Positions 14,701 to 29,700 of a stretch of DNA of 64,000 nucleotides are shown piece after piece. Both the position numbers and the translations under genes were made by a program. The stretch lies in the NCBI GenBank assembly GCA_037074765.1, contig JBAMDO010000066.1, positions 1 to 64,000 on the forward strand, written 5' to 3'. Each line of letters starts with the position of its first letter. The stretch's first letter is position 1. Below the pieces are notes generated by a model, which saw nothing but the letters and a program-made list of their open reading frames with translations, did not search any database and had not been told where the DNA came from. Source of the DNA: Mansonella perstans (lineage: Eukaryota; Nematoda; Chromadorea; Rhabditida; Onchocercidae).

Positions 14701-17700
14701 CATTCACCACTATCCCGCGGCTCCGTTGCACTTATATCCATGATAATCCAACCAAAATCGTTGATCATCTTTACCCTTGAGCTTGCCGATATTGGGTTTC
14801 CATTCAAGAACCTGAACAGAAGGCATAAACAAATATAAATTTCCCATCAAAAATGAAAAACTTTCAGAAACAAAAATTCTCATATTATGTTGTTAGATTT
14901 TCAAAAGAACTTCATTTATTTCGAAAAGCTGCTTACCACTGTATTTTAAGGTCAGGATCATCTACTGGCTCTATGGTAGCTTCAAAGTGGGCTTGCTGTC
15001 CTTCATATAGATCGCTGCCAGGGCTTTGGATATGTGTAAGAAACCGAGGTGATATTTTAGGAGGTGGCGGCATTTCCGGTTTCGGTACCTTTGGTGCTTC
15101 TAGTTCCTGAATTCAAAATCTCGCAACACATATTCAATATTTCACCGCGGCAAACTGAAAATTGCAAAATGGAATGTTTGAACCTGTATTCGTTTCCATG
15201 ACTCCATATGTTGGGTATCCGTATATATTGCCTCCTTTGGATGACATTTCAATGTAGCGCTGGAAACTGCCTCACCATTTTCGTTTATTAAGCGCAACTG
15301 ATATACGCCCTAAATTTTCAAAATAAATGAGATGCTGCGATGAATTTAGAAAGAAAATCATTTTCCACTTACAAAAGATCCAAAAGATTTAAATCGCGTC
15401 CAACAAAATAACAAATGCTTTTGCTATCACAATAACTCTTTGCTTCCCTTTTTTTCTTTTTTTTACTACTGCTGGCATCTGGAATACTAAGTCCAAATTG
15501 ATCAATAAGATACAGATCATACTTGGTCTTCAGGATATGTATAGCCGATATCCAAAGTGCAAAGACCGAAGTCTCGTGAAATTGCATATTTCGAGCCATG
15601 TGCCAATGGCTGCCCATTACGAAACCAAGTAACTTGCAAATTGGGGTCATTAGTTGGCATAATGATCGCCTCAAAATGAGATGGTTCACCTTCACCGCAT
15701 TCAGCATCCGAAATTTGCTCGTGAAATGAAGGAGCATCATAAACTGGCGGTGGTGGTTCTGCAACGCCACAAATTATCAACTGATATGCTACTAATCAAC
15801 TGACGGCTGAGAACTCATTAAGATTTTGGAGCATATGAAAGCTAGGATCCTCCAAATTAACTACATTACTTCATATAGAAAAAACTATACATTTCAACAT
15901 TATGAAAAAATGTAAATACGAAATTCAAACAAGAATGCAGAACTGGTTTATTTTACCAGGCGTCTTTTCTTTTGGAGCTTCAATTTCTTGGATTCTACGC
16001 CATGACTCCTCATGCGTAATATCCAGCAAAATATCACCAATGCCAGCAACCTAACATTAAATATTTTATCCAAAACAAAACTTTGCGTTTGAAATACGGT
16101 CGTAAAAAAAAAAACAAACGTAATTAAATGTTATCAGCATGCATGTGATGTAAATAAACAATAATAGAATAAAAAGATTTCAAAATTCTGAGATCAAATT
16201 TTGAAAATAACCTTAATAGATGCAGATGAAGCCGCCTCTCCCTCACTGTTTGTAATCTTAAGCGTGTAGACACCATTATGATCAGGATTAACACCAGTGA
16301 TGTTCAAGGCTGCCCAGCCCAATTCGCTTCTTGTTTTTACCAGTTGACTTGCACCAATCGGTTGTCCATTGTGTAGCCAAACAACCTTTAAAAAATTATA
16401 ACAGATCTCTGAAATTCAGTCCGATCGATTCAATAATATCTATTAAATAAAAATTTTTGTGGCAGTAAATCTTATTTGGAAATAAGATTCCAAATTCGTG
16501 CAAAAATTTTTTATAAATCGGTATGTTAACCATGTCGATATTTCAAAAAAAATTTGATGGCGGGATTTCATACGTTAGCGTAATAAATGTTAATGCCAAA
16601 AATTAATTTTAACAAGTTTAATAGCAGAACTTCTAATGTCTTTTAAAACAAAAACAAAAATGAACTTTAAGATCAGGATCACGAGCAGGTTGGAACACTG
16701 CTTCTAGATGCACGTCTGAGCCTTCAGGAATATCAGTTGCTGATTCGAGTTGCGTGAGAAATCGCGGTTTCTCTTTTTCTATCACTTCCTCTATCTCTTC
16801 AATTACTAGCGGTGTTTCAAGTATTTGGATCTTTTCCCAAGATATTGGATGTTGAGTATCACGAACAATCGACTCATAACCTGAAAACAAACACCTGTTT
16901 TTCAAAAAAAAGTTCGCTCCAAAACCTGACAAAAACTCTATTGATTTTGAAAATTTGAAGCAGTAAAATACACAGCATTTAAAACCATTTAAAACTTACC
17001 AGCAACTTTTACTGTAGCACTGGTAGTAGCTTCACCCTGTTTATTTACAGCTTTGCATGTGTACACTCCAGAATCTGACGGAAGAACATGAGCTACTGTC
17101 AACGTGATATTTCCGAAATCATTTTCATGACGATATCGATTTGCTGAAAATCTTCACAATTTAATGAAAAATGATCATGTAGAGAGCCTGAAAATTGGAA
17201 ATACTTTAAATTCTTTGATTTCTCTTTTTAGACATTCAAGAGCACATTAACTTTTGAAACAAACGTAAAAATGAAACACTGAGTGAGTTTTAATAAATTT
17301 ACAATTCTTTAATGGAGCGCCATTGAGATACCATTCGATCTTCAAGTTAGGATCACCGACTGGTTCTACATATCCAACTAAATGCACAATTTCACCCTCT
17401 TGTAAGTTATCAATATTATCAAAGCCTCTGATCCAATTCGGTTTGCCAAACTCTGGCTCTGGTACTTCCAAACGAATGTTTTTATCGATCGACTCCAATT
17501 CTTGAATTCTTTTCAAGGAATCTGGATGCTGAGTGTCCACCACCAAACTATCCGCATCTAATAATAGTTTAATAGATTTACAATTCTTCAAAGAAAGTGC
17601 AATTGGGATATACTATTCAATCTTAGAGATTCCAAGTTTAAGCTGAACAGATCACAAATTCTATAAAAGAGAATTTCCGTTCCAGTTCAATTCTAAGCAT

Positions 17701-20700
17701 GAACTTGAAACAAATACCCAAGATAGAGACATTTGCGCTTGTCACAGCTGCTCCTTGTTCATTTACTGCTTTACAGGAGTATACACCAGAATGATGCGGA
17801 TAGACGGCTGAGATATGCAAAGTGACGCATCCAAAATCATTGGTCATTGTGTGCCAGCTACTCTGTTGCAATGGAGCATCATTATGGAACCTAAAAAATT
17901 TTAAAGTTGAAAGTCTTTGCTTTCTCGGAATAAGTTTTGAAGAATAGAATTTAAAAAATAGATTGCTTATATTCTACCCGTCTTTTTCCTTATCAGAAAA
18001 TTTCATAAAATCTAATACTCTGTATCACAAGCAGTACTAAATTTAAAAAAATAAGAAAATTTACCATTGAATTTGTAGCTTTGGATCATTAACAGGTACA
18101 ACTCTTGCTTCTAGAAGAACAGCACTTCCTTCTGGTATATCCGCCATACTTTGTAAGGGTTGTGTGAATGTTGGTTTTGCATAAACTATTGATTCCGGAG
18201 CAATTAGTTTAGCTTTGGGTGCTTCAATTTCCTAAAACTTATTATATAATACGAAATGATCGGATTCTTTAGCGTACGTAATCCCTGTTTCGAGCACTAT
18301 ACTTTACCTGAATTCTTTTCCAACTTTCTGGATGCTGAACTTCCGCAAGGATGCTTGCTCGAGTCTGACATTGTAAATTGCCAAATGTTTGATCCTCGCC
18401 CACTGCATTCCTTGCTAAGCAACGGAATTCACCAATATCTTCGGGCAAAACATAATGTATGTCGAGGGTTACTAAACCAAATTCGTTTCGTTTCGAAACA
18501 CGACTACTATCAAGTAATGGTCGACCATTATGAAACCTATAAAAGAATTAGAGCTCCTTCATAATCAAATCCTGAATATAAATTCAGCACCAAATATGAA
18601 AAAAGCGCCGAGAAGACAGAACTAACTAAAATAAAATAATTCTTTAATAACTCTTATAGTATAATTCTTGTAAGTCTTATAAACTTATAATTCTTATAGT
18701 TAATCTTCACTCATAATATCATTCGACTTTGAATGATCAGAATTCCTACGGATCTTTTGCTAGAGAATCGGAGAGTAAAAATATTTATAAATGAGCAAAA
18801 TTCAATTTGCATTGATTGCCTTTAAAATAAAAAATTTTAAAACTACCCAAATATATAAGATGCCCATGTTTCATTTTAAAACATACCACAAAATTGCCAA
18901 TTGTGGATCATTTATTGGTTCAAACTGTGCTTCGAAGTGTGCTGGTTGTCCTTCAATAAGATTTTCATTAGAGTTTAACTGTCGTGTGAAATGAGGTGCC
19001 CCATAGCTAGATTCTGGAGCTTCTTCGGGCTTCTTTTTCGGCTGCTCCAATATTTGGATTTTTTGCCAACTGTTCTCATGCTGTGTATCGCCAACAACGG
19101 CTAAATATAATATAATTTTTATCAAGTTAACAAATTTCGAACTTTTTAGCTTGAAAATCATAACTACATACTTGGTTCGTCTTTTTTTGGAAATTTTATT
19201 AAAATTGTATTTGAAACCTGATCTGGTCTCAACATAAAGCTGTCCTTCTACTTTATCCTGTCCTTGTTCGTTTGTTGCTAAGACCGTATACACACCAGTA
19301 TCTTCCGGAACAGTGTATGAAATATCCAACCCGATGAATCCAAAATCAGATGTATGGTGAAACCGATTACTATTAAATAGAGGAATACCATCTTTAAACC
19401 ACTGTATTTTCATCTTCGGATCATTAATTGGTATTACCCTAAAATGCAAAAACTGGAAATTTTCCGCAAGCAGTGAGTCAGGTAAAACATTATTAAAAGT
19501 GGAGATATACATCTAAATCCACTAAGCACAAACTAAAATTAATCTAATCTAAATGACTACAGAAGCTAAAAAGCGGCTTTCTTGACCGCAAAAGTTCGAA
19601 GGACAACATCAATAAAGTTTTTCATGTAATTACAGCTTAATTCAAATTTAAAGACTTGAAGTTGCATGACAGAAAGCAAAACCTCGTTTCAAAATGTGCA
19701 GGCTGGCCTTCGATCCTTTCTATGCTTTCCAGTGATTGTGCAAACTGCGGTGCCGCTGGTTTCAACTCCGGCGCTTCTTGTGCCATTTCCTTTGGCGCCT
19801 CAATTTCTCGAATTTTTTGTAAACTTTCTGGATGCTGGCTTTCACTGTTAATTAGTTTCTTGCCGATAATTTTGAATATTGCTGTTGACTGAGCATCACC
19901 TACAGTTAGATTTTTTGCATAAGCCAGGTTAAAAATGGTTTACTTAAAACTAGCTTAATATAGATCACCCCTGGAAAGCTTTAAATTGAAGAATTCTGTT
20001 AATAACAAACTTTTAAATTAGGCAGTTAAATCCTACAGATTTACTTAACGGATATCGAAAAGCAAAAGTTTACCTAAACTGTTGCTTGCTACGCATGTCC
20101 ATTCCCCACTATCTTCAGGAAAAGCATAAAGAATATCCAATGAAACATATCCAAAATCATGTGTTTTCCGGAAGCGATGTCCATTTGCCAGTGGTTGTCC
20201 ATTTTGATACCATTCCACCGAGAGTTCATTATCGGTTGTGGGTTCTATCTGAAAAAATCGCGAGTTAGAAAACAAAACAATTTTTGAATTATACAGATCA
20301 ATCTGAACGTTGAAACCAGTGATAAATGAAATCTAGAACTTTCAAAAAGTGATTAATGAAATATTTTACAGATTCTTGGCAGAAAATATGTTCTTATTCG
20401 ATTGAAATTAAATGAGCTTCGTTTAGGTTAAAAACAGTAGCAATTTACTTAAAAAACAAATAAAACCACTAACAAAATCTAACCATTCTTTTTAAATTAA
20501 TTTTATCAATAAAGATCTGTCATCTCCAATATGAATACATATCACTTTTCAAAAACAGAAATTAATTAAATTTTACTATAATAAACTAACCTGCCCTTCC
20601 AAATGGATTGGTTCGCCCTCATTAAATTCACCAATTTGCGCCGGCAAAGGTACTACAAATCGTGGTGGTATTTTTTCCGGTTCGTAGTAAATTGGTTCTT

Positions 20701-23700
20701 CAGGACGGCGGTTTTCTATCTCTTGAATTTGATTCCAAGACTCTTGATGTTGAGTGTCCAAAATCAGTGAATCCGTTGCTAAATATATGTCTCTCAATAC
20801 TTTAAGTATGGATCTAGCAAAGTAAATATTCTGAACACATATAAATCAGACAGTAACTGACGCTGGCATGTGACAGTGCATGAAGTTGTTGCTTCGCCAA
20901 ATTCGCTAACTGCTCGACAGGAGTACATTCCAGAATCTTCACCATACACAGCTAGTAAATCGAGTGTCACATAATCCAAATTACGTGCCGGCATAAAACG
21001 ACTTCCTGAAAGCATGATTTAATTTTTAAACCCGCAAAAACGGTAATAAAGAAGACTTCAGATGAATCAAATTGCTACCAGCAATTAGCTTCCTAAAGAA
21101 TGACACCATGATTTCGTAATTTTAAGCATATTTTTCCTTCAAAATTCAATGAATTACCTTCCGGTAGTGGTAATCCATTTTTGGTCCAATATATTTTCAG
21201 TGTCGGATCATTAACTGGTTGCAGCCTACACTGTAATCTAATACTTTCACCATCAACGATACCATCGAAATTCTGCAAAATCACAGCATAAAAGTTTTTG
21301 TAAAATTTATTTGAAATGTCGAAAGAATTTTAATGAAATAATATTCTATGAATATAACAGATTCACTTGTAGAGGCACAGTAAAAGTTGGTGGAGGAAAC
21401 AGAAGTTCAGGTGATGGTTCACGTGGTGGTTTATAATTCTCTATCTCCTGGATTTTTGCCCATGATTCTGCATGTTGAGTATCAAGGTATATATTTCTTC
21501 GTGCTGCAAAATATAGCCATAAGCATATTGACAACTTTTTGTAATAAGGAAAATTTCCTGTTCAAAATAAACAGAAAACAAACATTGCAATGCTGTACCT
21601 ATGAAAAACGACAAGCAAAACATATATGCTGCATTCCAAATCATATGATATTTTAATATTCGATGTTTTAATACCTACGTTTACATTCGATGAGGAATTC
21701 GGTCGTTGCTTCACCAGCTGCATTGCTGGCTTTGCATGTGTAAGTACCCGAATCTTCAGGATGAATGTGTAAGAACTCAAGGCCTACATAACCGAAGTCG
21801 TGCATAGTTCGAATACGCGATCCAAACATAATCGGATAACCATTGAGGAACCATTCAATCTGAAAAGTATACGAAAAAAAACTTTAATAAGATTTCTTAA
21901 GAATATCATCCAGAATATTCGCTCAAAAATTAAAAGATTTTCCCTCTTAATTATAAAAAATAAAAAAATGGGAAAATTTTTAAAATGCGCTTCATATTCA
22001 AGTTGCAAATAACGTGCTGGCAAATTTTGAAATGGCAAATCACATAAATTTTCCTTACGGCACGATAATAACAATACCTTTAAATTAGGGTCATTAATTG
22101 GCTGCACCATACAATCCATATGAACTGATTGTCCTTCTCTAAGGACTTCTTCAGGACCATTCAGTTGTTGAGTAAAACATGGCTTTTCAGGTTCAAGTCC
22201 TTCTTCAGATGGTTTTGCTGGTTGTACTGCTTCAATTTCCTGAATCCGTCGTAAGCTTTCAGGATGTTCGGTATCCATATAAATATTTTTCAATCGTTCT
22301 ACATCAAATTTTGTACTTGTCTCGGCACGACCTGCAGCAAAAGACTAGGATATTTTTTTTACACTAGTTTCGTAAAACTGAACTAGTTTTTTCACTCACC
22401 TATATAAATCACTCGAAATTTTCATAACAACAAAGATACTTAAAGAATCGTAAAAATGAAAATAACTATTTGAGTTTTTCAACTCTTTTCATTTCAGTTT
22501 ATGCTTAACATGAAAAACTATTTTCATTTCATTTAGTTTATGCTTAACTTGAACGTATACTAATTTAGGATTCGTTTTAACAATTTCATTTGCAAACATT
22601 GCCATATGTAAAAATATTAAATATTAGTGCTGTTTCTCTAAACAGTAATTAAAGTAAATAAAAATCGCCTTCAGGATTTGTAACAAGCAATGTATATGTC
22701 CCAGCATCTTCAGCGATGATATAACCAATATCCAGAGATACAAAACCGAAATCATTTACCAAGCGATATCGACTACCAGCTTTCAGTGGATGCCCGTTAT
22801 GATGCCACTCAACCTAAACATTTTTATTATTTTATAAAAAGTCCATAATGTGTCTATTTAATTACCTTTCACGGAAAGCTCACAAATAAATACTCAGCGG
22901 AGACGTAAAAGCAGAAACGTAGAATTGCAGCTAGTTTGTCTAATTTCAAAACTACTTTGATTACATAATGGAGCATTATATCATCATTACGTGTACACAT
23001 GCGCTTCAAAAAAGATCTTATCTGTTTTCAATAGAAACTAATTTCTTGTTGTTATTTCTACTTTGAATCCAATTTTTCCGTCATTAGCGGAATTGCTTTT
23101 GTCCAAATAATCCTAGTTCCTTCAGTGTTGTTTATAACAATGCATAACTTACTTTAAGTTGGTTGTCATCGACAGGTAAAATTTGTGCTTCCAAGTGGAG
23201 TGTTTGACTTTCATGCACATTATCTAATTGCGGCGGTAGAGTTCGAACAATTTGTGGTGCCATTCGTGGTGCTTCCGGACGTTCATCCGGTGACTGCAGC
23301 GGCATTTCTAGCTCACGAATACGTTGTACTGAATTAGGATGAAAGGATTCCGTTATCTGGAAAATTGAATTACGAAAGTAATTCAGCATGGACGGAGTTT
23401 GAAGTTTTAAAGTAGACTGCAGTTTAACTGAAAACAACATTTTGTTGTTTTTGGTTGATCAGTTTTGTTTAAATCGATTTGCAGTTTTTGCAATTGAGTA
23501 CTTGCGTTAATTATTGAAATACTGAATGAAATATCTTCTGGTATTCCAAATCATATCAGTGTATAAAGAAATTAGAAATAAAAACATTTCGCATGAAAAC
23601 TTCTCGTGACTGAAAGATTAACCAAAACTAAATAAAAGAATCCCCGAAAAAAAAATAACCATTTTAAGATAGAGAAATACAAACCATGCTTCCTTTAGCC

Positions 23701-26700
23701 TTACAGTCAACATCAGCAATAGATCGAGCTTCGCCAGCAGCATTTCTCACAATCAAAGTATAAGTACCACTATCCTCCGGATACATATACAAAATATTAA
23801 GAGCAATATATCCAAAATCATGGCTAAGCACAAAACGATGAGCTTTCATTAACGGTCTGCCATTTAAAAGCCATTCATACTAAACAAAGAAAAATGCTCA
23901 AAACTTCCAGTTGTATAAAAAAATTTTCACCAAGTTCTCTACACAATTCTACACTCTGAAAGACTGAAAGCTAGAACAGAATAGTGAAGACCAGAAATTT
24001 TCTACATTTCCGTTTAGTTTTTAATAAAAAAGTAAAACATCAGCAAATTTACAAAAAAAAAAAAAAAAAAAAAAAACCGTTAAAGAATTATCATCCACAG
24101 GAGTAATTTGTGCTCCTAAATAAACATTGTCACCTTCAGTTACATATATCATTTCACCGATACCAATATGCTTGATGAATTTTGGTGCCTATAAGATGCG
24201 TATGATATTTATGCGTATAACTTGCAGTAAATTTATGCCAAGTCCGCTAATCAAGTAAAAATGTTTCCAAAATTAAAAAATTCGTGACATCTGCCACTGT
24301 AGAAAAAATAAATATAAAGCGAATATCGAAGCCTTTCTACAAGCAAAGCTTAAGGCTGAGTTTTGGATAATTTCACAAGAAGGCTTGGAAGCTATTAGTA
24401 ATACAGCAAATTACTGCAAATTGACTATATTTACTTCCTTCATTGCTTCCGGGGCTTCCTCTGGAATCAGCTTTGGTGCTTCTATTTCCCGAATTTTAGC
24501 AATGCTGCTCGGGTGCTGTGTTTGACCAAGAATACGCTCCTTGTCTGCAGTTATTGTGATTTATTGTTTAGAAACGACATCCATGACATGTCAGCGGCAA
24601 AAAAAAAAAAAAAAAAAAAAAAACAGAAAAGTACCTTTACACGTGAAACTAATGAATGAGTTAGCTTGTCCGAGGGCATTTTTTGCAACACACGTGTATG
24701 TTCCCGAATCTTCTGCATAGACATCCAAAATATCCAAAGAAACAAAGCCAAAATCATGAAAGGTACGGAATCTATGTCCTATAAAAGGATCCGAATAAAG
24801 CTGCATCATTCACAATAAAAAAGAAATACGAAGAGTTCCACTGCAGATTCTAAAGATTAGGTTGAAAAATTAAAAAATACTAACCTGTTGGAATTGGTTT
24901 CCCATCTTTCAGCCAGTTGATGTGTAATGTGTTATCATTTACTGGAATTACTTGGCATTCCAGATGAAGCGGCTCCCCTTCTTCCACTTCACCAATATCG
25001 CCCGGTAATGGCTTTGTAAAACATGGTGGCACCTGCATAGAAAATTTTCACACATTTAATTATAAGATCACATACGACATTAAGGAACGAACGAACAAAT
25101 TACTTCTTATAATTTCGAAAAAAGATTCCGAAAGTTTCATATGGAAATTTGTTCCATACTGATTTGTTACATTTTCTAAACTTCTATTGGGTACCCAAGT
25201 GCACGAAGAAAGTTTAAATTTACTTAAATTATTGTATTTCAAGAACGAGAGTCTCCAATTCTTTATAATAAAATATCTCGAGATTAATTTATATAGCAGA
25301 CGACTCGTAGCCGTTTGAAGATCTTACCAAAACATTTTTTTGAAATTATACCGTAAGCGATTGTTTTGAAAAAGGTACCTTACCTGTGGACCTTTGTCTT
25401 CCACTTCCTGTCGGCTAAACTTAACCAAATTTTCGATTTGATGAATTTTACCCAAACTTTCTTGATGCTTCGTCTCAGAAAGGATAGTCGCATGTGCTAA
25501 AAGAGAAAAATTCGCTTCTGATTAATTTAATTTTTTCACTTCGCAAGTGTGAAATATCTTCAACGATCCTTATCATCTTTGCTCTACATTTTTGTTCAGG
25601 AGTAAAACTAACGTTTTACAATTACTCGACATTCCTTTGTTCCTTCACCTAATGCATTCGTTGCTCTTACAGTATAAATCCCAGAGTCTTCTGGAATGAC
25701 GCCACGAATGTCGGCAGTCAAAAAACCGAATTCATGCTGAGTTCGGACACGAGAACTAGCCAAAAGTGGACGTCCATCAATGTACCATTCTACCTTCATC
25801 GTAGGATCATTCATCGGCTCCAACTTAAACGGGATTCTCACATTACAAACTTAGCATTTGAAAAATTTCTTACTTCATCAAACTTCAGTAACCTTCAAAG
25901 CAAGATGAATGTTTTCATTTTCATTCAACTCCAAATCAGGAAAATCTCCAATGAAACGTGGCTCATGATCACATTCGCGATCAGCTGGGTATTCCAGTGG
26001 ACGAATACGACTTTGTTCCAGCTCCTGAATCCGATCAAGCCCTGCAAAATAAAAAATAAAAAAATTAAGTTAAATCCAAAAAGAAAAGTTGAGATTCGTG
26101 CATATTAAAACACTTCTTTTCACAAGAAACAATTAAGTTCTTAATCACCTTCCGGATGATGGGCATCCAGATAAAGAGATTTCTCCGAATTGACGATCAG
26201 CTCAAGATTTGATTGCACTTCACCTAGCTCATTTCTGGCAATCAGTGTGTAGACTCCAGAATCTTCAGGAAATGCATACAGAATATCCAAGGCAACATAA
26301 CCGAAATCGAACATTGGTCGCAGTCTATGCGCCGCTGGTAAAGGTGCACCATTATGATACCTGAAAATGCTTAATTTTTTACCGCTGACAAAAATATAAA
26401 CTGAAAATCTCATTGGTAATTCTGAAATTAAAAGAAACTCCGGAAAGGTGAAATTTCATTTACAACCTATAATCCAATCAAAATGAATGCGACATATACT
26501 TCTCGACAGCTGTATGCAAGTTACTTGTCAATGACAAGTTTTATAATTTCCCAACCTTTATACAGAGTCTTGAATGAATTAACAAATGTATATCGCGTTT
26601 TCATAAAATTTCGATTTTTTAATACTGCCTTGCAGTTAAAAAGATATTTTTTTCGAATTCAATATGAATTAGCGAACCTGGAGTTGCGCAAGCTGAAAAA

Positions 26701-29700
26701 ACATATACTTTCTGGAACTTGCTTTCGGATAACTGAACATTGGTAACGCAAATTAAATTTAAAATACCATAAAATTACCATTCAACAATCATTTTCACAT
26801 CATTCGCAGGCTGGATTCGTGCCTCGAAATGCACTGGTTCATTCTCATTTACTTCAATGCGACTTTGTAACTGACGTGCAAAACGTGGGCGTTCCATACT
26901 GTTAAATTCTTCTGGCCTTTCCACGGATGGTGGTCCAATATGAACCTAAAATATTATTAAATTTAAAGTACCTAAAAAATTTGAAAGAAAAATCGGATCT
27001 ATTAATTAATGAATGCTAAAACTAAAGAAATAAAGATGTGAAAAGTAATTCTTAAAAATAAATTCTTAAAAATATAAATAAAAAAGACTTCCTTTAAAAT
27101 CACATACCTGCAGTCCTTCAAGATACCCAATCTGTGCTAGTGCTTGCTCATGCTTAGATTCCAACTGTAAATTGGTAGAGTGCACTGTGGTGAGCTGCGC
27201 CATACTTTCAGCTTGACCACTTAAATTTTTCAGGACGCAAGTATAAGTGCCTTCGTCTTCTGGATATGTCGGATTCAATGTTAAAGATACGCAACCAAAA
27301 TTGTTGAATGTCTAAAAATTTGAAAATTCTATGCCAATCCCTAAACTATCATCATATACATTTATTTTCTACGAAGTTGAATCATATAATGAGATACATA
27401 CAATTTTTTAAAAATTTGAACCCAAACATACTTGGATTCTATTAGCATTTGGCAGAGGTTGTCCATCTTTCAACCAAATTACTTCCAATGTAGGATCATT
27501 TACAGGTGCAATGCGTGCTTCAAAATATGAACTTCCAAGCTCTTGATTGCAGTGACAATTTGAAAGCTAAATAGTTATAAAATCTGCCAGCGCATGCAAG
27601 TTGAAGTAAGAAAATCTGGATTAGAATCATAATAATTTCATGACTAATAAAAAGCAAAATACATCATTATTTTCAACTTTCCCATCCTTAAACTATTTCA
27701 GAATGGGATAATTTTCGAAGTCATAAATAAAACCAAACATTTGTAAGGAAAACAGGTGCATGAGCTGAAGCATCAAGTTCATGTCGAATTTCACGCGCAT
27801 CTTCTACATCTATTATATATCTTTGTTCCAAATCTTTTATACGAGCTATAAATGTAGCAAGATAAAATTTATAATTCAAAATAAACAAAACGAAAAGAGA
27901 TCTTGCCATGTTAATGAAATCACCAAGCTAATATAAATCCTTGCCAATCTTACATCGCCATGATTAAGCTTTCCAATTTTTAAAGAAACGAAAGACGCGC
28001 GCCTTACCATTAGTTCCGCTTATTATGAATCCAACTATGAATTCAACCACTCTTAATTTTCTTTTTTTCGGTGCAGAAATGATTTTACTTTTATTTCAGT
28101 AGAGAATTTGATAAAAACTAATTTGAAAATTCTTACGCTGAACAAGTACAGTAGCTGATGACTCTATAACACCCACTTCATTTGCCAGCTGACATGTATA
28201 GGTGCCAGCTTCTGCTGGTGTGATGTTCAAAATATCTAATGTGAGCAGTCCAAAATTGTTGGACATTCGTACATTATCACCTAAAACCAGATCTTTTCAA
28301 AGCTAAATTGTTTTGAATTGCATATTCGCCCAAAAAGTTGAAATAGGCACTTAAATGGAAAAAGTCCTGTTTTTTAAAAAACAGGAAAAAAAATCATAAT
28401 TATAGATAAAAATATTTAGTACAACATATTAGTTTACTGTAGCTTACTTTGCTTTAACGGTTTCCCATTGAAAAACCACATGATTTTTATATTCGGGTCG
28501 TCAGCTGGTGAAAATTTTGCTTCCAAATGGACATGCTGGCCATCGAAAACTTCCATTGACCGTAACTCTGTATGAAAATTCGGCATTTCGGCGATTCTTG
28601 TAACTGCCTTGCCAGCCTGAGATCGATCATAAAGCGCAATATTAGAAGCATCTGCCAAAGCACTACGATGTCCTATAAACTCGCGGGAAATGTAAAATTT
28701 AAAATTATTTTGCTTCGAAGAATTAATATCTTGGGCCCATTTCAGTAAATAAATCTTTCTTTTCGTCGAAAAAGTTTGTCGATCAAGAAATTGAATTAAG
28801 AACAAACTCAAAAAAATTTACGAGATAGGACATAAACTGGCTGACCTATAACATCGATGATTGCAGATTGTCGAGCTTCACCGAGTGTATTTACAGCTAC
28901 TATGGTATATTGACCTTTATCGAACATTTTAACCGGATTGATTTCCAAAGCAGCATAGCCGTTTTCTACCACTATTGACAGACGTGAACTTGTTACAACT
29001 GCCTCAAATTTTCGAAAAATTTTTGAAATTTGATTAAGAGATAGCAAATCTAACTGCAGAGCAAAACTGAAGATTATTATTGAAAGGAATGTAAAATTTT
29101 CCTCGTCAGAAAATTCAAAAATTTCATTTAGATTGCAGACAATAAAGAAAAAAAATAAGAAAACCACCTTTCCATTCAGTAACCACGCTATTTTCAAATT
29201 TGGATCATCTGGTGGTGAATATTTACAGCTAAGCAAAGCAGTCTGACCCTCAATTAAACTTAAATTCTTGATTGTATCTAAAAATTTTGGCGGTTGCTTG
29301 GAAAGTATTCGTATCTCTTCATTATCCACTTCCATTTTACCATCATGCCTGAAATCTCTTGAGACCTGAATTCTATATTTAAAATTTTTTTATCTAGGAA
29401 GCTCTCTCATTTCAACTAATTGACAATCATAACATAAATTGCTTCAGTTTCTAAACAACTTATACAGCAGCTTCAGATATACCTAGCCATACGGCGGTCC
29501 AATTTTCTCAATGTAATTTGGTCCTGATTTACTGAATCCAATTTCCGGCGAGTTTGAACAACTACTCGTCCCTGGAAAAACGAATTTCAACAAATTTGAA
29601 TACAAATATGCTATGCACAGAAGTAGTGAATTCAAGTAGTTTTAGACATATTACATAACGGTCAAATTTTCTAATACAGGTTGGTTCTACTAAAACACCT

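Noticed and set aside
19101..19217. Retained-intron reading between kettin exons 46 and 47 in one long open frame
   Set aside because: The extra residues interrupt the Ig-linker pattern, and good donor and acceptor sites flank them in matching phase.
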